Source: Cephalopachus bancanus
Taxonomy: Eukaryota; Chordata; Mammalia; Primates; Tarsiidae
Direction: 5' to 3'
Assembly: GCA_027257055.1 (NCBI GenBank)
Contig: JAPVLO010000073.1
Location: 4,888,501 to 4,952,500, forward strand
Length of the DNA: 64,000 bases
Shown here: piece by piece, positions 23,526 through 35,350 of the stretch
Layout: every line of letters starts with the position of its first letter
Position numbering within the stretch: position 1 is the first letter of the stretch
Made by a program: the position numbers and the translations under genes
Notes under the pieces: generated by a model
The model's input: the letters and a program-made list of their open reading frames with translations, nothing else
Databases searched by the model: none
Told to the model about the DNA's origin: nothing

Positions 23526-24794
23526 CTTAGCTGCACTCAGTGTGAAGACAAACAGTAGGGATGTTATATATCCTTTAAGTTTTATCATACTAATATTGCC
23601 CTTGTGTACTCAGCGTTCTAAATGGAGTAAACAATAGAGGAATGTGTCAAATGAATGCATAGGCCTTTTATCTTCCTCCTATTATCTACTAACTGACTTA
23701 CAGTAAAACATCCTCAATTAAGCATGCATTAATTTGTATGAAATACTCTACAAAGACTTAGTATAGCTAAGAAAAGGACAAGACTAAAAGCAACTAATTA
23801 TTATGTTGAGCCAACAGTAAAATAAGAAAAATGAATATCATGAATTATTATTGGAACCACCCGACATTTAATGATCATGAAATAATTAAAGGAATAAAGG
23901 TAATATAATCAATACTAATCATTTTTCTCTTTTAAAAAAGTAGCTAAATTTTTGACCCAATGAAATCTTTCAAATAGTATTCAAGGTATCAAGTATATTT
24001 TACTATCTTTTTCATTTTTATAAATCATAAGGTTAAGATGATCACTGCTTATTTAAGATAGTAAGGAAAGTATTCTCAGGTTATTATCAACTTAAAGAAA
24101 GAAAAAACTGTGTACAAGTTTTTCTCCATCTCTACTAAATAATAAGTTTCTCCTTAAAAGAGAGTGAGAGAGAGGGGAAGGTATACCTTTAAGGGTTTTA
24201 TTTCTACATGTAATGTAAAAGGTTTACTATCTAAGTTGATAAGTCTATACACTACTGAAATGAAGTCTGCATTTTAATTTTTAAAAATCAGCTCAATAAA
24301 CATACTTTAAGTATAAAGACTGTCTACTTTTTCTTTAACAGAATCAGGAGTATTTAATTAATGTTGAGATCTAAGTTTCTATACAAATGATAACATTTTT
24401 AAAATAAATGTTATATATGAGAGAAAAGTAGTTAAATGAATGTACACGCTTTTGGCATATGGTAATCAAATGAATCAATCATAAGACAATGCTATCGTGA
24501 AAGAAAGTTAATCGGGTTTAGGCTTAGGATATGGCAGAAGGAAGGTGTAGCATATGAAAGGAAGTTAAGCACATTTTTTGAATTCTGATTTTCTGGGTGG
24601 TTCCCCTTGTCATATAATGAACTATTACATTTCCCTTCTGAATAACTGAGGAGATTAAAGCATTCAACTGTAGCTCATGAATTGCTCTGAAAGCTATCAG
24701 AATTTCAATGTTATTGCTGGTCTTTCATTTTTCATTGTCTAATAAATGAGTTTATGAACAAACAAGTTCATATAATCCAAATAGCAGACCATTT
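23526..24794. other. Unassigned intergenic sequence
   Basis: 1.3 kb of AT-rich single-copy-like DNA. No repeat that I can name, no frame above 60 codons, no RNA gene. Confidence 0.45.
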
Positions 24795-25395
24795 GAGTGC
24801 CCCCCAATTCATTCATTCGTTCAATATTTATGAATCTACCAAAGGCCGAATACTGTACTAAATGACAACCTGCATGAGATTCATACATCCTGTGCCCTCA
24901 TAGAATTTACAAAATGATACAGAAACAGGCATTAAACAAACATATTTATGTGTTACTAATAAGAAAATGAAACAAACCATAGGAAAGAACAAGAGAATAA
25001 GAGACTTAGGAATTACTTTAAAGGGAGGTCATTAAAAGCTCATAGAGAAGGTATCATTTAAATGAGACCCAAAGGATAAGGAGCAGACCTTGCATATGAC
25101 ATGAAGGGGAAGATTCCAAATAGTGGGAATAGCAAGAGCAAATGCCCTGAGGCTGGGAAGTTTTCAAAAAGTGACAGAAAGCCAGTAATACCACGCAGAT
25201 GGAGTGAAGGAGAAAGTGCCAGTAGATGAGGAAGAAAAGGTAGGCAGGGGTCAGATTATGGAGGGCCTTTCAAAGCCAGAGTAAGACTTTTGTATTTTAT
25301 TCCAAGTACAGTAAAGGCTTTCACATAGAGGAATGACATGATTCAATTTACATTTTTAGTAGAGCACTATGATTGTGCTCTGTGAAGAATAAATT
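24795..25395 (-). mobile_element. L2 LINE 3' fragment, antisense
   Basis: The plus strand reads as the complement of the L2 3' end: 'aattcattcattcgttcaat', 'gtgccctcatagaatttaca', 'gcaagagcaaatgccctgag', 'gattatggagggcctttcaa', 'ggaatgacatgattcaattt'. Long but decayed; no open frame. Confidence 0.85.
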
Positions 25396-25464
25396 AAATT
25401 TCTGATGGAGATTCTTAGCTGTTTTGGGTGCCATGAGGCCTTCTGTCAGTCTAGCAAAGCCTAC

Positions 25465-25781
25465 TACTATGGATTGAATGTTGTCTCTTCCAAAACTCAT
25501 GTTAAAATGTAATTGCCATTGTAACAGTATTAAGAGGTGGGACCTTTAACAGGCTCTGCCCTTCTGGGTAAGATTGGTGCCATTATAAAAAGATGAGTTT
25601 GGCCCCGTCTTTCTCTCTCTTTCTACCCTTCTGCTTTATGATGATATCGCAAGAAGGCCCTTGTCAGATGTTGGCACCATGGTACTGAACTTCCCAGCCT
25701 CTAGAACTGTAAGTCAATACATTTTTATACATTATAAATTAGTCTGTGGTACTCTCTTACAGAGGCATAAGACAGACTATG
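25465..25781 (+). repeat. MaLR 5' LTR
   Basis: From TACTATGGATTGAATGTTGT (terminal TG decayed to TA) through 'aagaggtgggacctttaaca', 'gcaagaaggcccttgtcaga', 'cttcccagcctctagaactg' and 'cattataaattagtctgtgg'. The right boundary is near 'agacagactatga'. Confidence 0.85.
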
Positions 25782-27066
25782 AGAAAATTGGTAGCAGGAG
25801 CAGAATCATTGCTATAACAAATATCTAAAACTATAGAAATGACTTTAGAACTGGTTAATGAGTAGAGGCTGGAGCAGTCTTGAAGTAAATGCTGAAAACA
25901 GCCTGTATTGCCATGAACACATATTAAGGGCAATTCTTGCGCCAGCTCATTAGACAAGCTATAGGGAAAGCCTGAATCATCTTAGAGATTATTTAAGTGG
26001 TTGGGACCAGAATATTGGTAGAAATACAGTCAGTAAAGCTATTCTGATGGGGTCTCAGATGGAAATGAGAAACAGGTATTAAAATCTAGAGAAGAGATGT
26101 CCTTGTTATAAACTGGCAACAAACTTGGCTGAATTGTGTCTTTGCCCTAGGATTTTATGGAAAGCAGAACTTAAGTGTGATTGAACCAGGATATCTGGTG
26201 GAAGAACTAAGTCGCCCATTATTCAGGGTTCTGTGTAGCTTCTTTGAGTTCCACAGTGTAAAATGTGAGAAGGGAGAAACAATTTAAAGATGGAATTAAC
26301 AATTAAGTGGGAAACAGAAATAAAGATTTGGAGAATCTCTATTCTGATCATGCAAAGAATGAAAAAGAGTGTTTAGGAGAAGAAAACCTAGGGTGCAGCA
26401 AAACTACCATTTGAAAAGGAGATTAATATGAGTAAAAGGAAGCCAGATGCTATTAATCAAGGCAATGGGAGAAGGCATTTTGGCCTCCCCTCCCATCAGA
26501 GTGCTAGGTTTTTGAGTGCAGAAAAGCTTTGAGAGAGAGGCCCAGGAGGCCTGCAGGACCTCAGCTTTTGCTGCCCTGAGCTACTTCAAGTGTCTGCTCC
26601 CCAAATTCTGACACACTTCTCCTTAGTTGCCCCAGTCATGACTCAACCCTGTCCAGTTGTGGCTTGGGTGGCCACTCCAGAGGGTGCAAATGATAAACTT
26701 AGCAATGGCCACATGGTGGTAACTCTGTAGATATGCAAAGTGCATGAACTCGGAGTCCATACTGGCCTACATCTAGATTTCAAAGGGCGTCTTAGACAGT
26801 CTAGGGGCCAAGGTCAAAAATTGCCCCAGGGGTGGAGCCACCACAGAGTACCCACTAGGGATATGCCTATTGGAGCCATGGGGTTAGGGCCATCCTCTGA
26901 GACCCCAGCATTGTAAAGCTTCCTTGGAAAGCTTCCAACCCTTGAAGGCTATTATGTGGGCAGATCCCATCAAAGCCCCCTCTCCCCCAAGGCTTTGGGA
27001 TCCCAACTCCTACCATAGTGTGTCTGGGATGTGGGATAAGGAGTCAAAGAAGATTATTCTAGAGCT

Positions 27067-27099
<33 letters not shown>

Positions 27100-27717
27100 T
27101 TGGAGTCTCACTCTGTCGCCCAGACTGGAGTGCAGTGGCCGCTCCCGGCCACCGCAGCCTCGACCTGCTGGGCTCCGGCGATCCTTCCGCCTCAGCCTTC
27201 CGAGTAGCTGGAATTACAGGCATGCACTACCACGCCCGGCTGATTTTTTTATTTATTGTAGAGATGAGGTCTCGCTGCCCAGGCGGGTCTCGAGCTCAGG
27301 CAATCCACTCACCTCAGCCTCCCAAAGGTGCGGGATTACAGGCTGAGCCACCGAGCCCGGCTGAGCTTTAATATTTAATATTTCACCCTGTTGGGTTTTA
27401 GACTTACTTGGAATCAATTACTCTTTTTTTTTCTTGCCTATTTCTCCCTTTTGGAATGGGAATATTTATCCCTGCTTGTCCCACCATTGGGTTTTGAAAG
27501 CACATGTTTGTTTTGGTTTCACAGATTCACAGCAGAAGGGAAATTTGCCTCAGGATGACTGATACCTTGAGTCTCACCCATATCTGATTTAGATCAGACT
27601 CTGGACTTCGGATTTTGATTGATGCTGGAACAAAACAAGACTTTGGGAGCTACTGGGATGCAATCAATTGATTTTGTATGTAAGAAGAATGTTAGTTTTG
27701 GGAGGCCAGGGGTAAAA
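25782..27717 (+). other. MaLR internal region
   Basis: Non-coding internal sequence of the provirus with stop codons in all frames. It contains the Alu at 27071-27362. A G/C-richer stretch at about 26460-27050 is part of the same internal region as far as I can tell. Confidence 0.75.
27071..27362 (-). mobile_element. Alu, lemur-type, ACTTG-deleted, antisense
   Basis: Inserted in the MaLR internal region with the perfect duplication GAGCTTTAA (27062-27070 and 27363-27371). Starts with a 25-nt T-run. It lacks a further 10 nt at the left-arm box B region (reads GGGTCTCGAGCTCAGG), which alters the GGTTCGAGACC promoter element. The 83- and 78-codon frames are Alu translations. Confidence 0.97.
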
Positions 27718-28029
27718 TGCTATTGTTGAATGTAGGTCCCTTGCAAAACCCATGTTGACATTTAACTGTCATGAGGTGATTAGCCCATGAGGGCTCCACC
27801 CTCATGAATAGACAGTGACCTTATAAAATAGCAAGTGCAGCCCTCTTTTTTCTCTTTCTCTCCTTGCCCTTCTGACATGAAATGACACCACAAAGTGGCC
27901 CTCACCAGATACCTGCTCCTAGATATTAGATTTCCCAGCCTCCAGAACTGTGAGCCAATTAATTTCTGCTCATTATAAATTACCCAGTCAGTGGTATCCT
28001 GTTATAGTAGCACAAAGCAGACTAAGAGA
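27718..28029 (+). repeat. MaLR 3' LTR
   Basis: TGCTATTGTTGAATGTAGGT through 'gaggtgattagcccatgagg', 'ctcaccagatacctgctcct', 'cttcccagcctccagaactg' and 'ttataaattacccagtcagt' to GCAGACTAAGAGA. Compared with the 5' LTR it differs at many sites and by an indel in the promoter-proximal part, fitting an old insertion. Confidence 0.87.
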
Positions 28030-28034
28030 CCTAG

Positions 28035-28472
28035 TTCCTCCTTGGAATACTATTTTAAATGCAGAAAGTAAAATATATAGAATTATAAATGAAACTAATT
28101 ATTGAAATTCATTTCTATCAGGATCCCTTGGAGGCAAAGGACCCAGGGTTAAGAATTCCTGCTACTGAGCATTAGTAAAATTACAAGTTAGAAGGCTGTT
28201 TCACTGGATATGAAGAGGAACAGATGACTTTAAAAAAAAATTGTGATTTGGGATTCCTTGCTTATTAGGTAAGTCCAAATTTCTGAACATGGATAAAATG
28301 TGTATATGTATGTGTGTGTGTTCTTTTTACAAGTCGAACTTTTCTGAAATATGTATTTGTTTATTTTAAAGGAATTTTTGTCACATGAAACTCCAAAACT
28401 CTAACAGAAGTTGTCCCAATGGGCAATCCTTCTTGCAGTGAACATTAATTGATAATAATGATAAACAGTGAT
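28035..28472. other. Unassigned intergenic sequence
   Basis: AT-rich spacer between MaLR and MIR; nothing recognised. Confidence 0.4.
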
Positions 28473-28692
28473 AACAAGGGCTAGCATTTATTGAGTATTG
28501 AATGTAAAGCTAGTTCTATGTTAAGTGCTTTTCATTGCAATTGTGTGTTTTAATTCCAATAACAACTTTTTGAGATGGGCTGTATTTTTAGCCCCCTCTT
28601 ACAAATAAAAATAATTAAAGCTCAGAGATATTAAGCAGCTTGTCCACTATCACACAGCTGGTCATTGTCCGAACTCAAAATGGAGCCCTAGA
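28473..28692 (+). mobile_element. MIR SINE
   Basis: Plus-strand MIR: 'gctagcatttattgagtatt', 'gttctatgttaagtgctttt', 'taattccaataacaactttt', 'ttaagcagcttgtccactat', 'cacacagctggtcattgtcc'. Confidence 0.88.
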
Positions 28693-29351
28693 CTAAATCC
28701 AGAGCCAGGTGTTTACCGAGAGACCACACAGTGCTCAGTACTGGGTTGGCAATGATTGGAACCCAAAGAAGTATAAGCCAGGGCCCAGGTCTTGAGGAGC
28801 CAACAAACAGTTTAAATGATAGCAAACACACATACAGCATAAGTGGAATACAGGAAACCATGAAAATATGTGCTTGCAATTTGCTCTAAGCATTAAGTGG
28901 AAAAAAGAGCAATGTATGCTGTTGACAATATCTTAGGGAAAGTGTAAGACTTAAACTGTTTCTTCAAAGCTAGGTAAATTTTCATAGGCTTAAAGATGGA
29001 GAAAGTACATTTTGGTAATGAAGGCAATGAATCATATGAAGTAATACAGTATAGTCATCAGACAGACTTAATGGTAGAACACTTACTACTAAATTCTAGA
29101 CTTTAAGCTTCCAGCTGTGAGATTTTATGACGTTATAAAACTCCCTTGTTATGCAATATTCTCATTAATAAAATGTGTTTAATGGCATCTGCTTCTGAAA
29201 TTATATAAATGTATGTTACAAACACAAAAGTCATATCTCTTAGAGGTTTTGCATATATATTAACAGCATAAGAACTGCTGATTTTTACTTTGTCAAAAGC
29301 CAGGGGCAGCATATCATCTTGTTTTATCTGTGTGTTTTTTTTTCCCTATAG

Positions 29352-29439
29352 CCCCAATGAAGAATTTTGTGATATATGATTCTTTGCTACATGTCTCACT
29401 TGGAACTTCTCATTTCTACATGTCAATGAAATGCTAAAG
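29352..29439 (+). other. Candidate non-coding exon (splice-pair only)
   Basis: Preceded by a strong pyrimidine tract and acceptor (TTTTTTTTTCCCTATAG) and followed by a near-consensus donor (AAAG|GTAAGC). The 88-nt segment has stops in every frame, so if real it would be untranslated or belong to a long non-coding RNA. This rests on two motifs only, and such pairs occur by chance in tens of kilobases. Confidence 0.2.
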
Positions 29440-31040
29440 GTAAGCATTACCCTGAGCTCCACACCTTTCCTTCCGTTCTCCCTGTTCTTGGATTCCAGTT
29501 CTATGACACCAGCTTCTGAGTGATGATGATAATGGCTAAAAATGGCTTGATGTGTTATTCAATCCAAAAAAGCATTTATTCTTAATAATAGTCCCCTATC
29601 TCCTATAGCCAAAAGTTGGAAAATAAAATAATTTCAGGCTTTATGATAATGAGGAGGAAAACTGAAATTCTAGGACAGAAGGACCTTTAGGTCTACTTTA
29701 AACCATATTGCCAAGGAGTGGTGGCCATTTTGAGAAAACTACACTAGTAAGCCCAGTATTAAAATCTAAAATATTGGTTAAGAACCTTAGGAGGTTGATG
29801 TCAAATAACCAATTCAGAAATAGGCAGGCATTTCAAGACTGAAGGCTTTTATCTTTTAAGATTTCTTACTAAAAAGACCTAAAATAAAAGATGATAAAAT
29901 AGTAACATCTATTAAATCTGAATGGTGGGTAGAGGGATTCTGCTAAATTAATCTCTGTCCCTTTTTGTATTTTAAGCATTTCTAAACTTGAAAGCAACAA
30001 ATCTTTAAGCAAAAATAAAGACAGTCTTATTATAGTGCACACAGAAGTATGTTCAACAGTTAATCCCGATTTTAATGTGTCTTGTTTTGTACCCCACTAA
30101 CTAATCTTCTGGCAACTGAATATGACAGACTGGATAAAACACATCTGGTTCCAACGAAACACTTTATCCCAAATTCTTGTGAATGCAAGAGTAGGTCAAA
30201 ATAAGGCTGTGGGGGCTTTTCCAAGCCTAAAAGTTATAACAGAGCATAACTAATTAACTGTTTTTTAAAATCTAAGAATATAGCTAAAAACTATGTTGAC
30301 ATACTTTGCCAAAACTTGGTATAAATTATATAAAGCACACATATGATATCATGTACATGACATACTTCTAAAAACTTAGTAATGTTACTTTTCATCTTTC
30401 CTATAATTTATAATTTTCAGAGAAATTTCAGCTATATTATTTCAGTTAACAGTAGAAATTATAACTTGCATATTCTGTGGGGAAATGATACAAGTGTTGA
30501 TTCAGCGCAAGTCTTGACATGTCAGATGAAAAAGCTAACCTTTGGCAGATTTTCAGTTAAAGAAGTTTCTCTTAAGAGTCTTGAATTAACTTGCTGAAAT
30601 TGCTTAATATGCTAATTGTATAAATGATGACTGAATGTATGATAGTAAAATATAATTTATTTATATTTCTCTACAAAGTTTAGCTGACAGTTTAATAGTC
30701 AGCAGTTCTATGCTTCCACCCTTGAACATGTAAACCTTAATCTGAAAACAAATTATTAAAGAACAAGAGGCAGCAAAGGCCTCAATAAGAATGTCATCTG
30801 CTTAGTGTACAAATTAAAAATTGATGTAAAAGTATCATCTTTAAAAATATTCTTAAATAATATGAAAGTAATTCCTAAACAACTTCTCAAAAAGGTGCAA
30901 ACATTTTTTTTTTTCTTTGCAAACACATAGCCCAACAGCCTGGACTTTTGTGATACAGACCTCTACCACCACCCCCAATTCTGAGGATCGCTGCAGGCAA
31001 CCAACAACTGCTGTATCTGTGGAATGTGCTCTTTGAACTG

Positions 31041-31048
31041 TATAAAAG
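31041..31048 (+). promoter_or_regulatory. Possible TATA box
   Basis: TATAAAAG sits in a locally GC-richer block (30935-31075) within AT-rich DNA. Start-like pyrimidine-rich sequence (TTCCTGCATTCTGC) follows about 25-30 nt downstream. No exon or donor could be matched to it. It could also be a remnant of an LTR promoter. Confidence 0.15.
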
Positions 31049-31855
31049 CCTTCAGCCTTTCCTGCATTCTGCAAACAAAAACTGCCAAGTGCAATTATTT
31101 TTCTGATTTAACATAATACAAGTGTTACTTCTCTCTGCTCCCACCCCCCTTAAATTTCCTAGTGCCAGTGATGGCCTACAATGTGTACATTTATAAATGC
31201 ACAAAAAGGAATAATTTTTCCTAATCAAATTAAATTTGCTTTGTTAGCATAATAGTTCAACTGAACATAAAATAAAATACAACAGGCACCATATTCCCTT
31301 TTGTGTATATGTTTTAAGAATTCTATTTCTATAGACAGATTCCAGGAATGAATGGGATTAGTTCTGTTAATTATATAACTAGGATCTTCAGCTTGAAATA
31401 TTTCTTACAGAAAAAAAAGACAAACACAATAGTTGTTTATATTCAATTCATTAACCAAAAACCTCGTTAGAACTAATAAGAATATGTACTTCCAACTGTG
31501 AATATCTCTTGATATTTGAAAGAAAATGAAAAGTAAAAGGCAAAATAAGTCCTATGATAAAGGTGCACAGATATTTAAACTCACATACTCATTAAATGTT
31601 AGAACAGTGCATTCTTCTAAGCTTGATCTAATATAACCTACTTTTCTCCACTGAGAATGTCCTTGACATTATGCATACCTGAGTATTTTTTCTTTTTTAA
31701 ACAGATAACATTAAACCCAGTACTGAAGAGTTAGTTTCATTTTTTCATGTACTTTAATGCTTCTGTTGGTTTGTATAGAATAATTATCAGGTGTATTACT
31801 CTATTTGAAAATATTTGAAGTTTTATTCCTAAAATTAAGTTATTAAAAGATAAGA

Positions 31856-32040
31856 CATCATCATTTATTTTACACACAAGAAATAATTATCAAGTAGAAC
31901 TAGATGTTACAGGAGACATTAAGAAAAAGATAATACATATTTTTGTTCAAAAGAAGTTCATACTCAAGTTGAGAAGAATGAGGCACAAATGCATAAAGCA
32001 ATTAAAGTATATGAAAAATGTATATGATACATATTCATCC
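31856..32040 (-). mobile_element. Possible L2 fragment, antisense
   Basis: 'gttcatactcaagttgagaa' and neighbouring A-rich sequence fit the L2 antisense layout that continues at 32470. The match is weak. Confidence 0.35.
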
Positions 32041-32469
32041 TTCTTAATTAAAAGGAATTTATTCATTCTGTGCCCTATTTCACTGAAGTTCAACTTCATA
32101 TCTTTTGTGAGAACTAGTGTCATCTTAAGGTGTTACAAGCGGGGCTAACTTTAAGTAGCTTAGAAGTTAAGTCATTTTGCAGATATGGATTTCTTTTATC
32201 CATTAAATCTTTGTCTTCTATGTCAGTCAAGTCACTTTTTATTGAGCCCATAAATGCTTTTTTACTAATTAGGTCATATAGTATTTTACCTTTTATTGAT
32301 GCTTTATGCAAAATATACTTAATGACTGTACTAACAAAGAATAAAAACTTATGCATTAAAAGCAGACATATGAAGGCTCAAAGTCTGGCAGTCACTAACT
32401 AAAGCAGCTACTTAACTTTTCTAAGTTTTAGGCATATCTTTGGCAAAATGTACACAGATGACATAAAGG
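32041..32469. other. Unassigned insert between L2 segments, overlapping frames on both strands
   Basis: Frames of 78 codons (reverse) and 90 codons (forward) overlap over 32120-32402. Neither resembles a family that I know. Composition is AT-rich and codon use gives no clear direction. I regard both as chance frames. Confidence 0.3.
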
Positions 32470-33810
32470 GAACTGTCATCAACAACTTTGAAGGGTCACA
32501 GCCTCCTGGAGGAAACTGTATTTCAACTGGGTTTTGAAGGACAGTAGGGGTTCATTCGCCACATAAGTAAGGAGTACTTTCCAAACAAAGAGAATATAGT
32601 ATGGAAAGACATGGAGATCATGAAATCTTTGGGAAATCACTACACACAAAAAAGTTCTGAAATAGTTTACATTTTAGAAGGTTAGGCTAGAGAGAGTTTA
32701 CATGCATGTTTTACTTGAATTCTTGATTTTGGTTTTATTAATTTACTAGGGTAAAATTTGTTGAAAGAAAAGAAACATAATTACCAAGTTTGAAATTTCA
32801 AGTTCATTCTGATCTTTTACCTATGCATTCAACAGCCAGTCCTAGAGAAAATATACCATGTGCAATGGCCATAAGATGAGATAAGAAAGAAGATTTTAAA
32901 ATATGCTTAGTAGGGAAAGATGATGCTAGAGGCATGGTCCAATTTGTGCAGGGACTCGTAGGCCAACTTGAAGACTTATTTGGATTTTATCCTGTGCTTA
33001 AAGGGAAGCAACAGCAAAATTCTAACCACAAAATAAAATATCCATTTTTAAGGTAATTTTTGCTACCTAGTGAGTTAGTAGGGATAAAGGGTATAAAGAA
33101 TTGAGTAAAGTGGCTGCAAGTTCATTGCAGTAGTCCACGTAAAAGTTTTAGATTAGGGTAGTATCAGTGTTGTGTGGTAAGGTAAACATATCTGGGATCA
33201 AATTTAGAGATGGAATCAATGGGACCAGGAGACATCTTAGAGTGAGGATGAGAAGAAGGGTGATGTCTGATGGCCCAATGTTTCTGACTTAGGCAACTGA
33301 ATACATAAAGGTGTTTGTTATTCACAAAGACAAAGTATCATAAGAGAAGTCTAGTTTTAGTTTGTTGGATGGGTTAGGAGATGACAATGATTATACATAA
33401 TAATAGAATGTATACATTAAAATTGTACATGTATTTAGATGAATTATTGTGGGACATTTACGTAGAGATATCAAGGGGACAATTTTAAATGCAGATCTCA
33501 AATTCAGAGAAGAAATATGAGCCAGAGATGTAAAAGTGGGAATTCCAAAATCAAATATGGTAGTTAAATTTTGGGGTAAGTGAGCTCACCTGGAATAATG
33601 TACAGTGTGAGAAGACAAAGACAGAACACAGGGAAGCAACTACATTTATACGATGATTAGAAAAAGAGCTCAAGATGGAGGCCTAGGAAGAGGAGTAAGT
33701 GAGAGAACATGACATGAGAACATGAGGTGACAGAAGGAGAAAACAGTCAGCAGCGTTAAATATTTCGGGGGAGAAAGGGGATTGAAAACTGTCCTTTAGA
33801 TTTAGCAACA
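32470..33810 (-). mobile_element. Long L2 LINE fragment, antisense
   Basis: The complement of the L2 ORF 3' part and 3' end can be followed in order: 'gggttttgaaggacagtagg', 'tttggattttatcctgtgct', 'cattgcagtagtccacgtaa', 'gatgagaagaagggtgatgt', 'atgtttctgacttaggcaac', 'cagcagcgttaaatatttcg'. No frame survives. One of the longest L2 copies in the window. Confidence 0.82.
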
Positions 33811-34388
33811 ATAACATATTTGCATTACTTCTGGTTAAGCATAGCAGTTTAAACACACGTAATTATATCCCCTCCTTCCCCAAATACTAATACAATGAAA
33901 ATTCAAGAATAACAGCTAAGAACTCACAACAAAGAAGAGGTGACATCCATGAAGATATGCCAACATATCTCTGTATGCACTATATGGTCTAGCATAAACT
34001 ATCAAGAAAATTTGTTCAGGGAATCAGTGACTACTTTATTCAGTCATTCAATCCCCATCTTGGAGGAAAGAAGACTGATCCAGGGATCAAGAATGCAGAA
34101 GAGAAAATATACAAAAGTTATAGCACAGAAAAAAATTATCAAAACTGATTATAGTTTCCCTGTTGCCCTCAGAGTAGACTTACACCAATAATAGTTATAT
34201 ATCTAGATGTGTTTTTTAAAGGCAGATAAAAACACACTATTATTTGGCCATAGTTTTCTTGTTTGCTCTTTAAAAAAACATCAGTGGAACTATTTATGAT
34301 TTAACAAATATCATTTCCTTCAAGCACAGCCTTAAAAGATATGAAATAGTCAACCATTAAAAAGTCTTCATATTTCTTTCAACTGTCT
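33811..34388. other. Unassigned intergenic sequence
   Basis: AT-rich. The 83-codon frame 33940-34191 shows no recognisable motif. Confidence 0.4.
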
Positions 34389-35305
34389 TTCAAAAAATAT
34401 CTGACAAAGGCCTAACATCTAGTATCTACAAGGAACTCAAACATGCCAAAAAGAAAAAAAAAAAAAAAAACAGCGCTATTAAAAAGTGGGCGAAAGATAT
34501 GAATAGATACTTTGCAAAAGAAGACATACGAGCAGACAGCAGACACATGAAAAAATGCTCAGCCTCACTAATCATCAAAGAAATGCAAATCAAAACCACA
34601 CTGAAATACCACCTAACTCCACTCAGGATGACCATCATTAATAACTCAAAAAACAACAGATGTTGGAGAGGATGCAGGGGAAAGGGAACACTTCTACACT
34701 GTTGGTGGGACTGTAACTAATAGAACTTCTGTGGAAAACAGTGTGGAAATTTCTAAAAGATCAAAAATCAACCTTCCATATGAGCCAGCAATCCCCCTTC
34801 TGGGAACATTCCTGGAGGAACTCAAATCACTCTATGAAGAAGATACCTACACACACGTTTATTGCAACATTATTTACAATAGCAAAAATATGGAACCAGT
34901 CGTGATGCCCATCGAAGTGAATTGGATACAAAAACATGTGGTACATATACACAATGGCATATTATGCAGCCATAAAGAAGGACAAAATTAAGAACTTCGT
35001 AGCAACTTGGATGCATTTAGGGCCCATAATACTCAGTGATCTATCACAGAAACAAAGAACTGAGTACCACATGTCCTCACTCATAAGCAGACACTGAAAA
35101 ATTATCACAACACTAAAAGAAAGGGATTGGCAATAGTGGGAAACTGCCAGGGGAGAAGGTAAGCACACTTCATCAATAAGGGTACCTGATCTTAAACCAG
35201 GTGAAGTAGGGACCAAAGTGAAGCCCAGACTTTACATGTACAGTGACCATTTGTATACCTAACCCTGAATTTTACCTCATATCTTTAAAAATTAAAAATA
35301 AAAAC
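34389..35305 (+). mobile_element. Young lineage-specific L1, 5'-truncated
   Basis: Plus-strand ORF2 C-terminal part with little decay ('aaaaagtgggcgaaagatat', 'gaaatgcaaatcaaaaccac', 'ctgttggtgggactgtaact', 'cagcaatcccccttctggga') followed by the 3' UTR and tail. Frames of 73 and 86 codons are ORF2 remnants. It carries the intact version of the site that holds the 68-nt retroposon in its relative at 12 kb. Confidence 0.92.
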
Positions 35306-35320
35306 AAAGGCAAAAAACTT

Positions 35321-35350
35321 ATATTCACCTTGCAGTAAAAAGGTGAATAT
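35321..35350. repeat. Perfect 11-bp inverted repeat
   Basis: ATATTCACCTT and AAGGTGAATAT flank the 8-nt loop GCAGTAAA, just after the L1 tail. RNA from either strand would fold into a hairpin. No function is implied. Confidence 0.9.

Larger units (their letters stand above)
25465..28029 (+). mobile_element. MaLR provirus (MST/THE1-like), nearly complete
   Basis: Two related LTRs in the same direction enclose an internal region typical of MaLR elements ('gctataacaaatatctaaaa', 'ggttaatgagtagaggctgg', 'tattgccatgaacacatatt', 'aacaaacttggctgaattgt'). MaLRs are non-autonomous ERVL relatives without a usable gene set, and no retroviral open frame remains here. The flanks carry CCTAC (25460-25464) and CCTAG (28030-28034), a 5-bp duplication with one change. 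An Alu is inserted at 27071-27362. Confidence 0.88.
28693..31855. other. Repeat-poor region, 3.2 kb
   Basis: I recognise no young repeat here. Two items stand out and are listed separately: an exon-like segment with a good splice pair at 29352-29439, and a TATA-like box at 31041. Frames such as 30382-30597 have no family resemblance. Confidence 0.45.
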
